From NCBI GenBank assembly GCA_017476545.1, contig JAFUZP010000012.1, positions 16,397 through 80,396 on the forward strand: a DNA stretch of 64,000 nucleotides, written 5' to 3'. The notes beneath the pieces were generated by a model that saw nothing but the letters and a program-made list of their open reading frames with translations, searched no databases and was not told the origin of the DNA. The translations under genes were made by a program, and so were the position numbers. The stretch is from Alloprevotella sp. Its GTDB lineage: Bacteria; Bacteroidota; Bacteroidia; Bacteroidales; Bacteroidaceae. Shown here piece after piece: positions 34,410 through 42,561 of the stretch. How positions within the stretch are numbered: position 1 is the stretch's first letter; every line of letters starts with the position of its first letter.

Positions 34410-35660
34410 TCAGGCCACTTCGTGCCCGTTACGCTCATACTCGCGGCGGGCGTAATCCGCCGTTACCTCAAAGGTATTCTTTCCTGAAGAGGGCATCTCG
34501 AACATTGCGTCCGTCATGATGCTTTCCATTATACTCCGCAGCCCGCGCGCACCGAGCTTGTACTCCACGGCCTTGTCCACCACGAAATCCAATGCCTCCG
34601 GCGCGAAAGTGAGCGTCACACCGTCCATGGCAAACAATTTCTCATACTGTTTGACCAGCGAGTTGCGCGGCTCTGTGAGGATACGGTGCAGGGCTTCGCG
34701 ATCCAAAGGCTGCAAGTAGGTGAGTACCGGCAGGCGGCCTATGATCTCGGGAATGAGGCCGAAACTCTTCAGATCCGTCGGGTCAATGTACCGCATCAGG
34801 TTCTTCGGGTCAATGCGCTTGGCCTGCCGCACGTTGTCATAGCCAATGGTATGCATGTTCAGGCGCTGGGCTATCCGCGCTTCGATGCCGTCGAAAGCGC
34901 CGCCACATATAAAAAGGATATTGCGCGTGTCCACCTGCACGTAGTCCTGGTCGGGATGTTTGCGTCCGCCCTTGGGGGGGACGTTCACAACGCTCCCCTC
35001 AAGCAGTTTCAAGAGTCCCTGCTGTACGCCCTCCCCGCTCACGTCCCGCGTGATACTGGGATTATCGCTCTTCCGCGCTATCTTGTCGATTTCGTCGATA
35101 AAGACGATGCCCCGCTGCGCACGCGCCACGTCATAGTCCGCCGCTTGCAGGAGTCGGGAAAGAATACTCTCCACGTCCTCGCCGACGTAGCCGGCCTCAG
35201 TGAATACCGTCGCATCGACTATGGAAAAGGGCACGTCAAGCAGGTGGGCGATGGTGCGGGCCAGGAGCGTCTTACCCGTACCCGTAGCCCCGACCATGAT
35301 GATGTTGGACTTCTCGATGTCGGCATCGTTCACCTCCCGCCCGGAGGCCGTTTCCTGCGCGAGGCGCTTGTAGTGGTTATAGACGCTGACGCTGAGGTAG
35401 CGCTTAGCCGTGTCCTGCCCGATGACATACTGATCCAGGTATTCCTTCATCTCCCTCGGTTTGGGTACCTGCCCCAGGTTGATGTCGGGTTGTGCCGCCT
35501 TTTTCCGAACCGGGGTGGCCACCCCGGCCTCCTGCAACACCTCGTAGCTGCGCTCCACGCAGTCGCCGCAGACGCAGCCCTGCAGGCCCTGCAGCATCAG
35601 GCCCACTTCCGCTTCCTCGCGCCCGCAAAGGGCGCAATGCCGCTTTGTCGTCTTAGCCAT
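34410..35660 (-). CDS. clpX: ATP-dependent protease ATPase subunit ClpX
   Basis: The 416-residue AAA+ unfoldase has an N-terminal zinc-binding domain (HCALCGRE and CVCGDC, four Cys), Walker A GATGTGKT, Walker [13 protein letters not shown], sensor-2 [10 protein letters not shown], and the IGF-like loop region used to dock onto ClpP. It unfolds tagged proteins and feeds them to ClpP. It begins 3 bp after the clpP stop, in the common tig-clpP-clpX order. Confidence 0.95.
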   Translation of the reverse strand: MAKTTKRHCALCGREEAEVGLMLQGLQGCVCGDCVERSYEVLQEAGVATPVRKKAAQPDINLGQVPKPREMKEYLDQYVIGQDTAKRYLSVSVYNHYKRLAQETASGREVNDADIEKSNIIMVGATGTGKTLLARTIAHLLDVPFSIVDATVFTEAGYVGEDVESILSRLLQAADYDVARAQRGIVFIDEIDKIARKSDNPSITRDVSGEGVQQGLLKLLEGSVVNVPPKGGRKHPDQDYVQVDTRNILFICGGAFDGIEARIAQRLNMHTIGYDNVRQAKRIDPKNLMRYIDPTDLKSFGLIPEIIGRLPVLTYLQPLDREALHRILTEPRNSLVKQYEKLFAMDGVTLTFAPEALDFVVDKAVEYKLGARGLRSIMESIMTDAMFEMPSSGKNTFEVTADYARREYERNGHEVA

Positions 35661-35663
35661 TTC

Positions 35664-36365
35664 TTACTGTGCTTCCTGTGTCTCCGGGGCTTCGTCCGCT
35701 TTGTCGCTCTTCAGGAGCACCTTGTCAATCATACCGTACTCTTTCGCTTCCTGAGCTGTCATCCAGTAGTCGCGGTCGCTGTCCGCCCACACCTTGTCAA
35801 AGGACTGGTGGCTGTGATCCGCAATGATGGTGTAGAGTTCCTGTTTGAGTTTTTGGATCTCACGCGCCGTTATCTCGATGTCGCTGGCCTGTCCCTGCGC
35901 ACCGCCCATGGGCTGGTGTATCATGACGCGGCTGTGGGTGAGCGCGCTGCGCTTCCCTGCGGTTCCCGCCACGAGCAGCACAGCCGCCATGGAGGCAGCC
36001 ATACCTGTGCAGATGGTCGTCACGTCGGACGAAACCAGTTGCATGGTGTCGTAGATACCGAGTCCGGCGTAAACGCTTCCGCCCGGCGAGTTGATATAGA
36101 TGCTGATGTCCTTCCCCGGATCGGCGTTGTCAAGATAGAGAAGCTGGGCTTGCAAGGTGTTAGCCGTATAGTCGTCAATCTGGGTACCGAGAAAAATGAT
36201 TCGGTCCATCATCAGACGGGAGAACACGTCCATCTGCGTGACGTTCAGCTGGCGTTCCTCGAGAATGTAGGGGTTGAGGTACTGGCTCTGCACACGGGCG
36301 ATGCTGTCAAGCGTCAGCGAGCTGATGCCCCGGCTGAGTGCGAACTTTTGGAAATCGGTCTGCAT
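35664..36365 (-). CDS. clpP: ATP-dependent Clp protease proteolytic subunit
   Basis: The 233-residue serine protease has the catalytic Ser in TGMAASMAA, His in HQPMGGAQG and Asp in the DSDRDYWM segment. Compared with E. coli ClpP it has a longer N-terminus (about 40 residues before MMDRIIFLG) and an acidic C-terminal tail, both usual in Bacteroidota. It forms the tetradecameric proteolytic chamber used with ClpX, encoded directly downstream. There is a 130-bp spacer after tig that contains an 11-bp inverted repeat. Confidence 0.95.
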   Translation of the reverse strand: MQTDFQKFALSRGISSLTLDSIARVQSQYLNPYILEERQLNVTQMDVFSRLMMDRIIFLGTQIDDYTANTLQAQLLYLDNADPGKDISIYINSPGGSVYAGLGIYDTMQLVSSDVTTICTGMAASMAAVLLVAGTAGKRSALTHSRVMIHQPMGGAQGQASDIEITAREIQKLKQELYTIIADHSHQSFDKVWADSDRDYWMTAQEAKEYGMIDKVLLKSDKADEAPETQEAQ

Positions 36366-36402
36366 ATCGGTTTGATTCTTTAGTGTTGTCGGTTTGATTA
36401 AG

Positions 36403-36467
36403 CGGACTTCCGCACGTCACGAACAAGCAAACACTGTGCCATTGCTGCCGTGGCGGGCGGAAGTCCG
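36403..36467. repeat. Inverted repeat in the tig-clpP spacer
   Basis: CGGACTTCCGC (36403-36413) and its exact complement (36457-36467) frame a 43-nt interior. It could be a partial terminator or attenuator that lowers clpPX transcription relative to tig; no T run is present. Confidence 0.55.
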
Positions 36468-36495
36468 GTAGGGAAAATGTCGGGATACGGTTGCG

Positions 36496-37857
36496 TTAGG
36501 CCTCAAAAAGCTTCTGGAAATCCTCCACACTGATACGCTTTCGGGTGAGCTTCACGACATTCTTCAGCGCGGCAGTCAGCTTCTGGTCAATCACACGCTC
36601 CGCGAGCTGGTTCACCTGCTCCTGCTTCTTGAGCATTTCGGAGGCGTACTGCTCCAAATACTCGTCGGGGATGTTGTTCATACCGTACTGGGCAAACTGG
36701 AACCGCGTGGCACCGATGGCGGCCTGGCGCAGGTCCTGCTCCTCCACCTTGATGCCGTGAGCCTGTGCCAGCTGCTCGCGGATGAGGTGCCAACGGAGCT
36801 CCTCGATGCTCTTGTCGAAGTGTTCGTCCACGTATTCCTCGCCCTTGTCCTTATTGTTGGAAAGCATAAGGCGGCGCAGCTCGGCCTTGGGGAACTCCAA
36901 GTCGCCCACTTTTTTCTCGGCATAGGCGCGCAGGTCGATGAGGAAGCGGTAGTCGGCATCTGCCTCGTGCTGCCGCTGTATCTGCTCGCGCACCTTGGCG
37001 CGGAAGTCCTCCTCGCTCTTCACGCCGCCGTCCTTGCCATATACGGCATCGAAGAACTCCTGGTTGAGCTCGGCGGGCACATAACGGCTGATTTCCTCTA
37101 CTTGGAAAGAGAAGTTTCCGGCGTGCTGGGCCACTTCCTCGCGCTTCACCTTCAGCAAGGCAGCCAGTTCGGACTCGTTACCCGCATAGGCAGTCGTGGG
37201 GTTGAAGGTGAGGACGTCGTTCTTATGCGCCTTTTCGAAGAGTTTCTGCTGCTTCTCGTCCTTGAAATAGTTCGGCATAAGGCTGGCTTGCTCTACGCGG
37301 ATTCCGCCTTCCTCCAAAGGCATACCGTCCTCGCCCAGCTCCGCGAGCAGCCCGCGCAGGATGTCGCCCTGCGCATAGGCTTCGGCTTCCTCGTGGTGCC
37401 CCATCTGGCTGCGCATGGAGGTAACCTGACGGTCCACCTGTTCGTCGGCCACGTCGATGTCGTAGTACACCACCTTGTCCTTTGCTGTGAGGTCTATCTT
37501 GAATTCCGGCGCGAGAGCCAGATCGAACTGGAAGGTGAAATCGTCCTGATGCTCGATGTCCTGCGGTTCCTGCGACTCGTGGGGGAGCGGCTCGCCGAGC
37601 ACGTTAAGTTTTTCCTCGCGGATATAGCCGAACAACTTCTCGCTGAGGAGCTTATTGACCTCATCCAACTTGGCCTGCGGCCCGTAGAGTTTTTTCACGA
37701 GCCCCATAGGTACTTTTCCAGGACGGAAGCCTGGCATTTGCGCCTTGCGGGCGAATTTCTTGAGGGACTCTGTCAGTTGCTGCTCGTAGTCGGCCTTTTC
37801 CATCTTCAGGGTGATGACGGCACTGACGGCAGTAGGCTTTTCAATTGAAATGTTCAT
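36496..37857 (-). CDS. tig: Trigger factor
   Basis: The 453-residue chaperone has the N-terminal ribosome-binding domain with the signature-like stretch FARKAQMPGFRPGKVPMGLV (residues 35-54), a central PPIase-like region and a long helical C-terminal domain. Trigger factor binds nascent chains at the ribosome exit and may deliver substrates to ClpXP, encoded downstream. A minus-strand -7 box TATTTTTG lies at 37948-37955. Confidence 0.92.
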   Translation of the reverse strand: MNISIEKPTAVSAVITLKMEKADYEQQLTESLKKFARKAQMPGFRPGKVPMGLVKKLYGPQAKLDEVNKLLSEKLFGYIREEKLNVLGEPLPHESQEPQDIEHQDDFTFQFDLALAPEFKIDLTAKDKVVYYDIDVADEQVDRQVTSMRSQMGHHEEAEAYAQGDILRGLLAELGEDGMPLEEGGIRVEQASLMPNYFKDEKQQKLFEKAHKNDVLTFNPTTAYAGNESELAALLKVKREEVAQHAGNFSFQVEEISRYVPAELNQEFFDAVYGKDGGVKSEEDFRAKVREQIQRQHEADADYRFLIDLRAYAEKKVGDLEFPKAELRRLMLSNNKDKGEEYVDEHFDKSIEELRWHLIREQLAQAHGIKVEEQDLRQAAIGATRFQFAQYGMNNIPDEYLEQYASEMLKKQEQVNQLAERVIDQKLTAALKNVVKLTRKRISVEDFQKLFEA

Positions 37858-37947
37858 GCGTTACGAAAGGTTATGCCCGGGCGGAGGGACAGTTTTTCCT
37901 GCCACAGACAACCCGGTGCTGATAGTTTTGTCCGTTTTTAGCGGACG

Positions 37948-37955
37948 CAAAAATA
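37948..37955 (-). promoter_or_regulatory. -7 box TATTTTTG for tig
   Basis: Minus-strand TAnnTTTG match about 90 nt upstream of the ATG, preceding a short GTCCG/CGGAC hairpin in the leader. Confidence 0.55.
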
Positions 37956-38084
37956 CGAACTCCAGCGTGAAGCGCAAAGCGAAAGCCCGTTTATTTTCCT
38001 GCCACGCCCACCGCAGGAGGACGTTACGGTGCCTGCCGGAGCAAAAAGGCAGCGGGCGTGCTTTGCCCCGTTCGGGGATTTGCG

Positions 38085-38092
38085 TAACTTCG
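38085..38092 (+). promoter_or_regulatory. -7 box TAACTTCG four bases before the DUF5715 gene
   Basis: One change from consensus; only CCGC separates it from the ATG at 38097, which would make the mRNA practically leaderless. Confidence 0.5.
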
Positions 38093-38096
38093 CCGC

Positions 38097-38795
38097 ATGA
38101 AAAAGAAAAAGCGCAAGCTCTCGCCGAGAAAGATTGGGCGGCTGGCGATTATCCTCGCTGCCATACCGCTCTTTATATATATAACTAAATGCAGCCATAC
38201 CCGGGGACGGGCCGTTCCCGCCGAACTGGCACTCACGCCCGGCCCCTACGACCTGGCCTTCAACGACAGCAACGCCCTCCACATGGCCGCAGCCGAGGCG
38301 TTCGGCCTGCCACGCGCCATTGCCGACCGCGACGAGGCTGCACGCGATGTGGGCGAACTGGTAGAAATCCGCGACAGCGAGTTCGCCACCATCGACCGCC
38401 TGTCCCACTCCATCCCCTACCTCACACCAAACGCTGCAGACCTACTGGAACGCATCGGGCGAAACTTCCGCGACTCGCTACAGAACCGGGGCATAAGGCC
38501 GCACAAGATTATCGTCACGTCCGTACTGCGCACGGAGGAGGACGTGGCACGGCTGCGCCGCGTGAACCGCAACGCATCGGACAACTCCGCCCATCGCTAC
38601 GGAACGACGTTCGACATATCCACCCTGCGCTACAACACCCTGACATCCGACAGCATACCCCGGCAGGAATGCCACGACACGCCGCGCCTGAGGCAAGTGC
38701 TGGAATACGTCCTGCGCGACCTACGGCACGAGGGCTGGTGCTACGTCGTCAAGGAACGACGGCAGCACTGCTACCACATCACAGCACGCTACTGA
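38097..38795 (+). CDS. DUF5715 family protein, VanY/M15-like fold
   Basis: The 232-residue protein has a basic N-terminus and one membrane anchor (residues 14-30). The body resembles DUF5715 of Bacteroidota, with conserved phrases YLTPNAADLLERIGRNF, VTSVLRTEEDVARLRR, SAHRYGTTFDIS and CYHITARY. The spacing of SxHRxGxxxDI, a downstream acid and HxT recalls zinc D,D-carboxypeptidases of the M15 type, so a peptidoglycan role is plausible but inferred. It stands alone, with tig divergent and the sigma-factor operon downstream. Confidence 0.75.
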   Translation: MKKKKRKLSPRKIGRLAIILAAIPLFIYITKCSHTRGRAVPAELALTPGPYDLAFNDSNALHMAAAEAFGLPRAIADRDEAARDVGELVEIRDSEFATIDRLSHSIPYLTPNAADLLERIGRNFRDSLQNRGIRPHKIIVTSVLRTEEDVARLRRVNRNASDNSAHRYGTTFDISTLRYNTLTSDSIPRQECHDTPRLRQVLEYVLRDLRHEGWCYVVKERRQHCYHITARY

Positions 38796-38807
38796 GGCCC
38801 GGAATGA

Positions 38808-38896
38808 TTAACCATAGGGGGACGGGAAACTAACGCTAGGGCTACGGAGAACTAACCCTGCGGTTACGGAGAACTAACCCTATGGGTAAGGAAAAG
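38808..38896. repeat. 22-bp quasi-palindromic repeat array 4
   Basis: Four units at exact 22-bp spacing (anchors 38808, 38830, 38852, 38874), ending GGGTAAGGAAAAGGC, between two plus-strand transcription units. Confidence 0.9.
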
Positions 38897-39063
38897 GCTG
38901 CCGCCAGAAAAAAGCGGCAGCAGAGGGACAGGTGCAACCGACTGACGGACAAGTGACTGCCAAGATGCACGAAAAATCGTTTCCGCACCGCGAAAAAAAG
39001 TTCGTCTCCCGGCGACATATTCTCGTCATGCCCTCGTATATATAAGTAGAAGGACATGAATTT

Positions 39064-39621
39064 ATGAACGCTCCGAGCATCGAAACAGCCATCAGCGCAG
39101 CCCGCGCCGGACGCGAAGAGGGCTTCCGGCAACTCTTCGCGGCACATAGCGCGGCGGTGTTCGCCCTCGTGCAACACTTCGTGCCGGACGTGGCAGAAGC
39201 GGAGGAACTGACGCAGGACACATTCCTGCGGGCGTTCGCGGCACTGGAGCAGTTCGACAGCAGCAGGGGGAGCTTCCTGGCATGGCTACGCCGCATCGCC
39301 TACAACTTGGCCATCGACCAGCTGCGCCAAAACAGGCCGAAGGAAATATCCCTCGAAGGGATGGCGGAACGAAAGGAAGAGGCTGGGATACTGGATCCCG
39401 AGGACTTCGCCGACGAGACGCAGGAAAGGGTGGAAGCCCTCATGCAGGCAGTGGGTCTTCTGCCTGCCGAAGAACAGACGCTACTGACGCTCTACTACTT
39501 CGATAACCTGCCGCAGGAAGAAATCGCCTACATCGTCGGGGCAACAGCCAATGCCGTAGCCAACCGGCTACGCCGCATCAGAAAGAAACTACATAACCAG
39601 TTAGACAACAAAAACGCATAA
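39064..39621 (+). CDS. ECF-type RNA polymerase sigma factor
   Basis: The 185-residue protein has region 2 (FRQLFAAHSAAVFALVQHF, then EAEELTQDTFLRAF, then WLRRIAYNLAIDQLR) and region 4 (LPAEEQTLLTLYYFDNLPQE, EIAYIVGATANAVANRLRRI). Region 3 is missing, as in ECF factors. It likely directs a small regulon under control of the membrane protein encoded next, 12 bp downstream. No autoregulatory promoter could be identified. Confidence 0.92.
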   Translation: MNAPSIETAISAARAGREEGFRQLFAAHSAAVFALVQHFVPDVAEAEELTQDTFLRAFAALEQFDSSRGSFLAWLRRIAYNLAIDQLRQNRPKEISLEGMAERKEEAGILDPEDFADETQERVEALMQAVGLLPAEEQTLLTLYYFDNLPQEEIAYIVGATANAVANRLRRIRKKLHNQLDNKNA

Positions 39622-39633
39622 CGCTGAAAAGAA

Positions 39634-40398
39634 ATGGACAAAAGCAGGAGAAAAACAACGGGACCGTCAGGCCAAACGGACATGAGCCCCGCTACATACC
39701 AAGGCGGGCATCCGGCTGACGTCCACCAGACGGACGCCGCCCTGCGCACCGCCATAGCATGCAGGCAGGAAGGGCGTCCCGCGCCACCCGCAGGCATGGA
39801 GGAACGCTTCATGGCACGGCTCGCAAAAGAGCGGAGCACGGGTGCGGAGAAGCCAAGGCACCGTGCCGCCATCTGGATTACCGCCGCCATTGCGGCTGCA
39901 GCAGCCGTGGCCATCGCCATCCTGCCGATACCGAGGACGGAGGCGGACACCGCACCGGGAATTGCCAGTGTGGAACGGACCGCCCCCGCACCTGTAAAGG
40001 AAACGCTACCAGGCACGCCAGAACACACCCCCGCACCCGCGCGCACTATAAATAAGGTGTCACCCTCTCCTACGCCAGCCAGGACGCACCCCCGCCCCAA
40101 GCCTCAGGTGCTCATCGCCGCCACGCAACCCGCTCCCGCCCCGTCTGTCGCCTCCCCCGCTCCGTCTGTCACCTCTCCCTCCCCCGTCCCGTCTGTTGCG
40201 ACTGCGTCGCAACCCCAGCCCGCCTTTACGGCCGAGGAGATCCGCCTCATGGAGCGCGCCGAAGAGATGCGCCCGCAGGCCCTGCTCTACGCCGCAGAAA
40301 TCCTGCAATGCGCCCGCATCGAAGCCCGCGAGCGGCAGCAAGCCATCTTTGCCAGACAAGAAACCTCCGACCATAAACAAATAATCACAAGCATATAA
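39634..40398 (+). CDS. Single-span, Pro/Ala-rich protein; probable anti-sigma partner
   Basis: The 254-residue protein has a hydrophilic N-terminal part of about 82 residues, one membrane helix (AIWITAAIAAAAAVAIAIL, about 83-102), and a Pro/Ala/Ser/Thr-rich periplasmic stretch (about 105-200). A short helical tail ends it (FTAEEIRLMERAEEMRPQAL). Position and topology fit an anti-sigma factor of the adjacent ECF gene, but no zinc anti-sigma motif (HxxxCxxC) is visible. The Pro-rich stretch contains imperfect repeats of PSVASPAPSVTSPSP type. Function is inferred from context. Confidence 0.6.
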   Translation: MDKSRRKTTGPSGQTDMSPATYQGGHPADVHQTDAALRTAIACRQEGRPAPPAGMEERFMARLAKERSTGAEKPRHRAAIWITAAIAAAAAVAIAILPIPRTEADTAPGIASVERTAPAPVKETLPGTPEHTPAPARTINKVSPSPTPARTHPRPKPQVLIAATQPAPAPSVASPAPSVTSPSPVPSVATASQPQPAFTAEEIRLMERAEEMRPQALLYAAEILQCARIEARERQQAIFARQETSDHKQIITSI

Positions 40399-40401
40399 GC
40401 T

Positions 40402-41478
40402 ATGAAAAAAGTTCTCACATCCCTCACGCTCCTCGCGCTGGCGGCCTCCATGCCCCTCATGGCGCAGGAAAAAATTGAGAAGCTCTACCAGCGCATGGCC
40501 TCCGACCCGAAGGTCAGCATCAATCAGAGCATCCAGGTGGACCGCAAGCCCGGTGCGGAAGTGACGGGCAAGACCTCCATGTGCGAAGTCAACAGCTTCG
40601 CCATCCACAAGCCCGACAAGAAGAACCGCTACCGCTACGCCGAATACGGCCGCCTGTACGTCACGGACCTTGCCGCCGCCATACAGGCCGAGGCCCCCAA
40701 TCCGCAGTGCTACCGCGTAGCCTCCTATAACGTCACTGACCGCGGAAAACCCCGCCAATGGAGACTCATCTACGGCGACGACGCTTCGCAGTACATCATG
40801 CTCGGCGAACACCGCACCAAGAACTACATCTTCGCCTGCTTTGCCGACAAAGAGAACCCCGGCTACCGCTGGTGCTACGCCCTGGAGTGGTACGAGATGG
40901 GCTACAAGGGCGACATCTTCGGCCGCTACATACGCCTTTATGCCAAGATGCCCGAGGAGACAAGCAGCACGCCAAAAGTCCAGGGCATAGTCAGAGACAA
41001 CGACGCATACGACCCTTTCTCCATGTTCGGTGACGGCAAGTTCGGCACCGGCCTTACCATCAACGCGAAAGACCGCACCTTCACGCTGAACGGCAAGACG
41101 CTGCCGCTTGACAGCCTGACCTCGGTCTATAAGGAACTGAGGGAACTCTCGCCACTTGAAGCCGAATTGCAGACGGGAGGACTCGTTTCGGCTATCCAAA
41201 AGAGCAAGGCCGAGCGCGTAAAGCGATTCCTGCAAAACCTCAACGCCATGCGCGCACGCTGGGCTAACGGCGACTACCAGACCGACCCCACCCTGCCCGT
41301 CAGCATCTACACGCTCGTGAAGGAGGCCGTGGAGGCCGACATCCTTGACAAGGACGAAAAGGAACTCGTCAACACCCAGCTGGTTTCCATGGCCGAACAA
41401 ACCGAAACAGGCTACGGCCACACGGATGCCTGCGCCTACCTCGGTCTGGCGCAGAAGCTACTCCAGCGAAGCAAATGA
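40402..41478 (+). CDS. Secreted protein, third gene of the ECF sigma operon
   Basis: The 358-residue precursor has a signal peptide MKKVLTSLTLLALAASMPLM with cleavage near LMAQ. The first part repeats basic-aromatic beta stretches (KKNRYRYAEYGRLYVTDLAA, RWCYALEWYEMGYKGDIFG); the last third is helical. It may belong to the Bacteroidales family DUF6108, but I am not certain. It starts 3 bp after the anti-sigma-like gene, so it is very likely part of the same envelope-related circuit. Confidence 0.65.
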   Translation: MKKVLTSLTLLALAASMPLMAQEKIEKLYQRMASDPKVSINQSIQVDRKPGAEVTGKTSMCEVNSFAIHKPDKKNRYRYAEYGRLYVTDLAAAIQAEAPNPQCYRVASYNVTDRGKPRQWRLIYGDDASQYIMLGEHRTKNYIFACFADKENPGYRWCYALEWYEMGYKGDIFGRYIRLYAKMPEETSSTPKVQGIVRDNDAYDPFSMFGDGKFGTGLTINAKDRTFTLNGKTLPLDSLTSVYKELRELSPLEAELQTGGLVSAIQKSKAERVKRFLQNLNAMRARWANGDYQTDPTLPVSIYTLVKEAVEADILDKDEKELVNTQLVSMAEQTETGYGHTDACAYLGLAQKLLQRSK

Positions 41479-41531
41479 AGACGCATTGATTTTTATAGAG
41501 AATAGATTTGGATTCAGTTAAACATGAAAGT

Positions 41532-41564
41532 AGCCGGGCCACCCGCGAGGGCAGTCCGGCTTTT
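41532..41564 (+). terminator. Candidate terminator after the ECF sigma operon
   Basis: AGCCGG and CCGGCT arms (41532-41537, 41556-41561) with an inner CCACCC-GCGA-GGG stem and a TTTT end. Confidence 0.55.
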
Positions 41565-41583
41565 CCGTTAGCGATAGTTTTCG

Positions 41584-41591
41584 TATCTTTG
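41584..41591 (+). promoter_or_regulatory. -7 box TATCTTTG four bases before tcdA
   Basis: Consensus box ending four bases before the ATG at 41596, predicting a nearly leaderless transcript. Confidence 0.65.
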
Positions 41592-41595
41592 CGCC

Positions 41596-42354
41596 ATGCA
41601 GCACACGTTCTCCCGTACACAACTCCTGCTCGGCGAGGCCGCCATGAAGACGCTCCAGGCCAGCCGCGTCGCCGTTTTCGGCGTGGGTGGCGTTGGCGGC
41701 TACGTAGTCGAAGCGCTTGTCCGCAGCGGCATCGGCGCGCTTGACATCGTGGACGACGACCGCGTATGCCCTACGAACCTGAACCGTCAGATTATAGCCC
41801 TGCATTCCACTGTGGGGCAGTACAAGGTCGATGTAGCCGAGGCACGCATCCGCGACATCAACCCGCACTGCCGTGTCACGAAGCACCAGCAGTTCTACCT
41901 GCCCGAAAACGCCGATGCCATAGACCTCTCGCCGTTCGATTACGTGGTGGACTGCATCGACACGGTGACGGCAAAGCTGGAACTCATCCGCCGCTGCCAC
42001 GCACTCGGCGTACCCATTATTTCCTGTATGGGTGCGGCTAACAAGATGGATGCCACAGCCTTCCGCGTTACGGACATCACGAAAACGAAGATGGACCCCT
42101 TGGCGAAAGTCATCCGCCGCAAGCTCCGCCAGCTACGCATCCCCCGGTTGAAATGTGTATGGAGCGAGGAAGAGCCGCTGCAACCGCTCACCCCGGCGGA
42201 GAACTCCCCCGAAGAAGAAACAGGGCTGCACGCCAAACGCCGCAGCATCCCGGCCTCCAACGCTTTCGTACCCGCTACGGCAGGCCTCATCACCGGCGGG
42301 GAAGTTGTGAAAGACCTCCTCCGGAAAGCCGGCACCTACCGCCTTACGACATAA
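41596..42354 (+). CDS. tcdA: tRNA threonylcarbamoyladenosine dehydratase
   Basis: The 252-residue E1-like enzyme has the nucleotide-binding loop GVGGVGGYVVEALVRSGIG near residue 29, the DxNRQ segment NLNRQIIAL, and the acidic YVVDCIDTVTAK strand. The CxxC zinc pairs of MoeB and ThiF are absent, as in TcdA (CsdL/YgdL), which cyclises t6A37 of ANN-decoding tRNAs. LKCVWSEEEP near residue 187 is also a typical TcdA segment. Single gene with a promoter very close to its start. Confidence 0.9.
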   Translation: MQHTFSRTQLLLGEAAMKTLQASRVAVFGVGGVGGYVVEALVRSGIGALDIVDDDRVCPTNLNRQIIALHSTVGQYKVDVAEARIRDINPHCRVTKHQQFYLPENADAIDLSPFDYVVDCIDTVTAKLELIRRCHALGVPIISCMGAANKMDATAFRVTDITKTKMDPLAKVIRRKLRQLRIPRLKCVWSEEEPLQPLTPAENSPEEETGLHAKRRSIPASNAFVPATAGLITGGEVVKDLLRKAGTYRLTT

Positions 42355-42480
42355 GTTCCCCCGCCATACGCCACCGCTCCCTCCCCGCGCCGCAAACCGC
42401 TGCCAGGGGGAGAGAACGCCGCAAAGCCGGCGGGCGGGTAAAAAAGCTGGGCAAGTCTTGCGCCTTAGGGAGTAAATCCT

Positions 42481-42488
42481 TACCTTTG
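42481..42488 (+). promoter_or_regulatory. -7 box TACCTTTG for the metallophosphoesterase gene
   Basis: Consensus box 73 nt upstream of the ATG at 42562. Confidence 0.65.
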
Positions 42489-42561
42489 CACGGGAACACC
42501 CGTGCGGCGCACCGCCGACCGGCCTGTATGTATTCATGTTTAACCAAATAACACTAGCACC

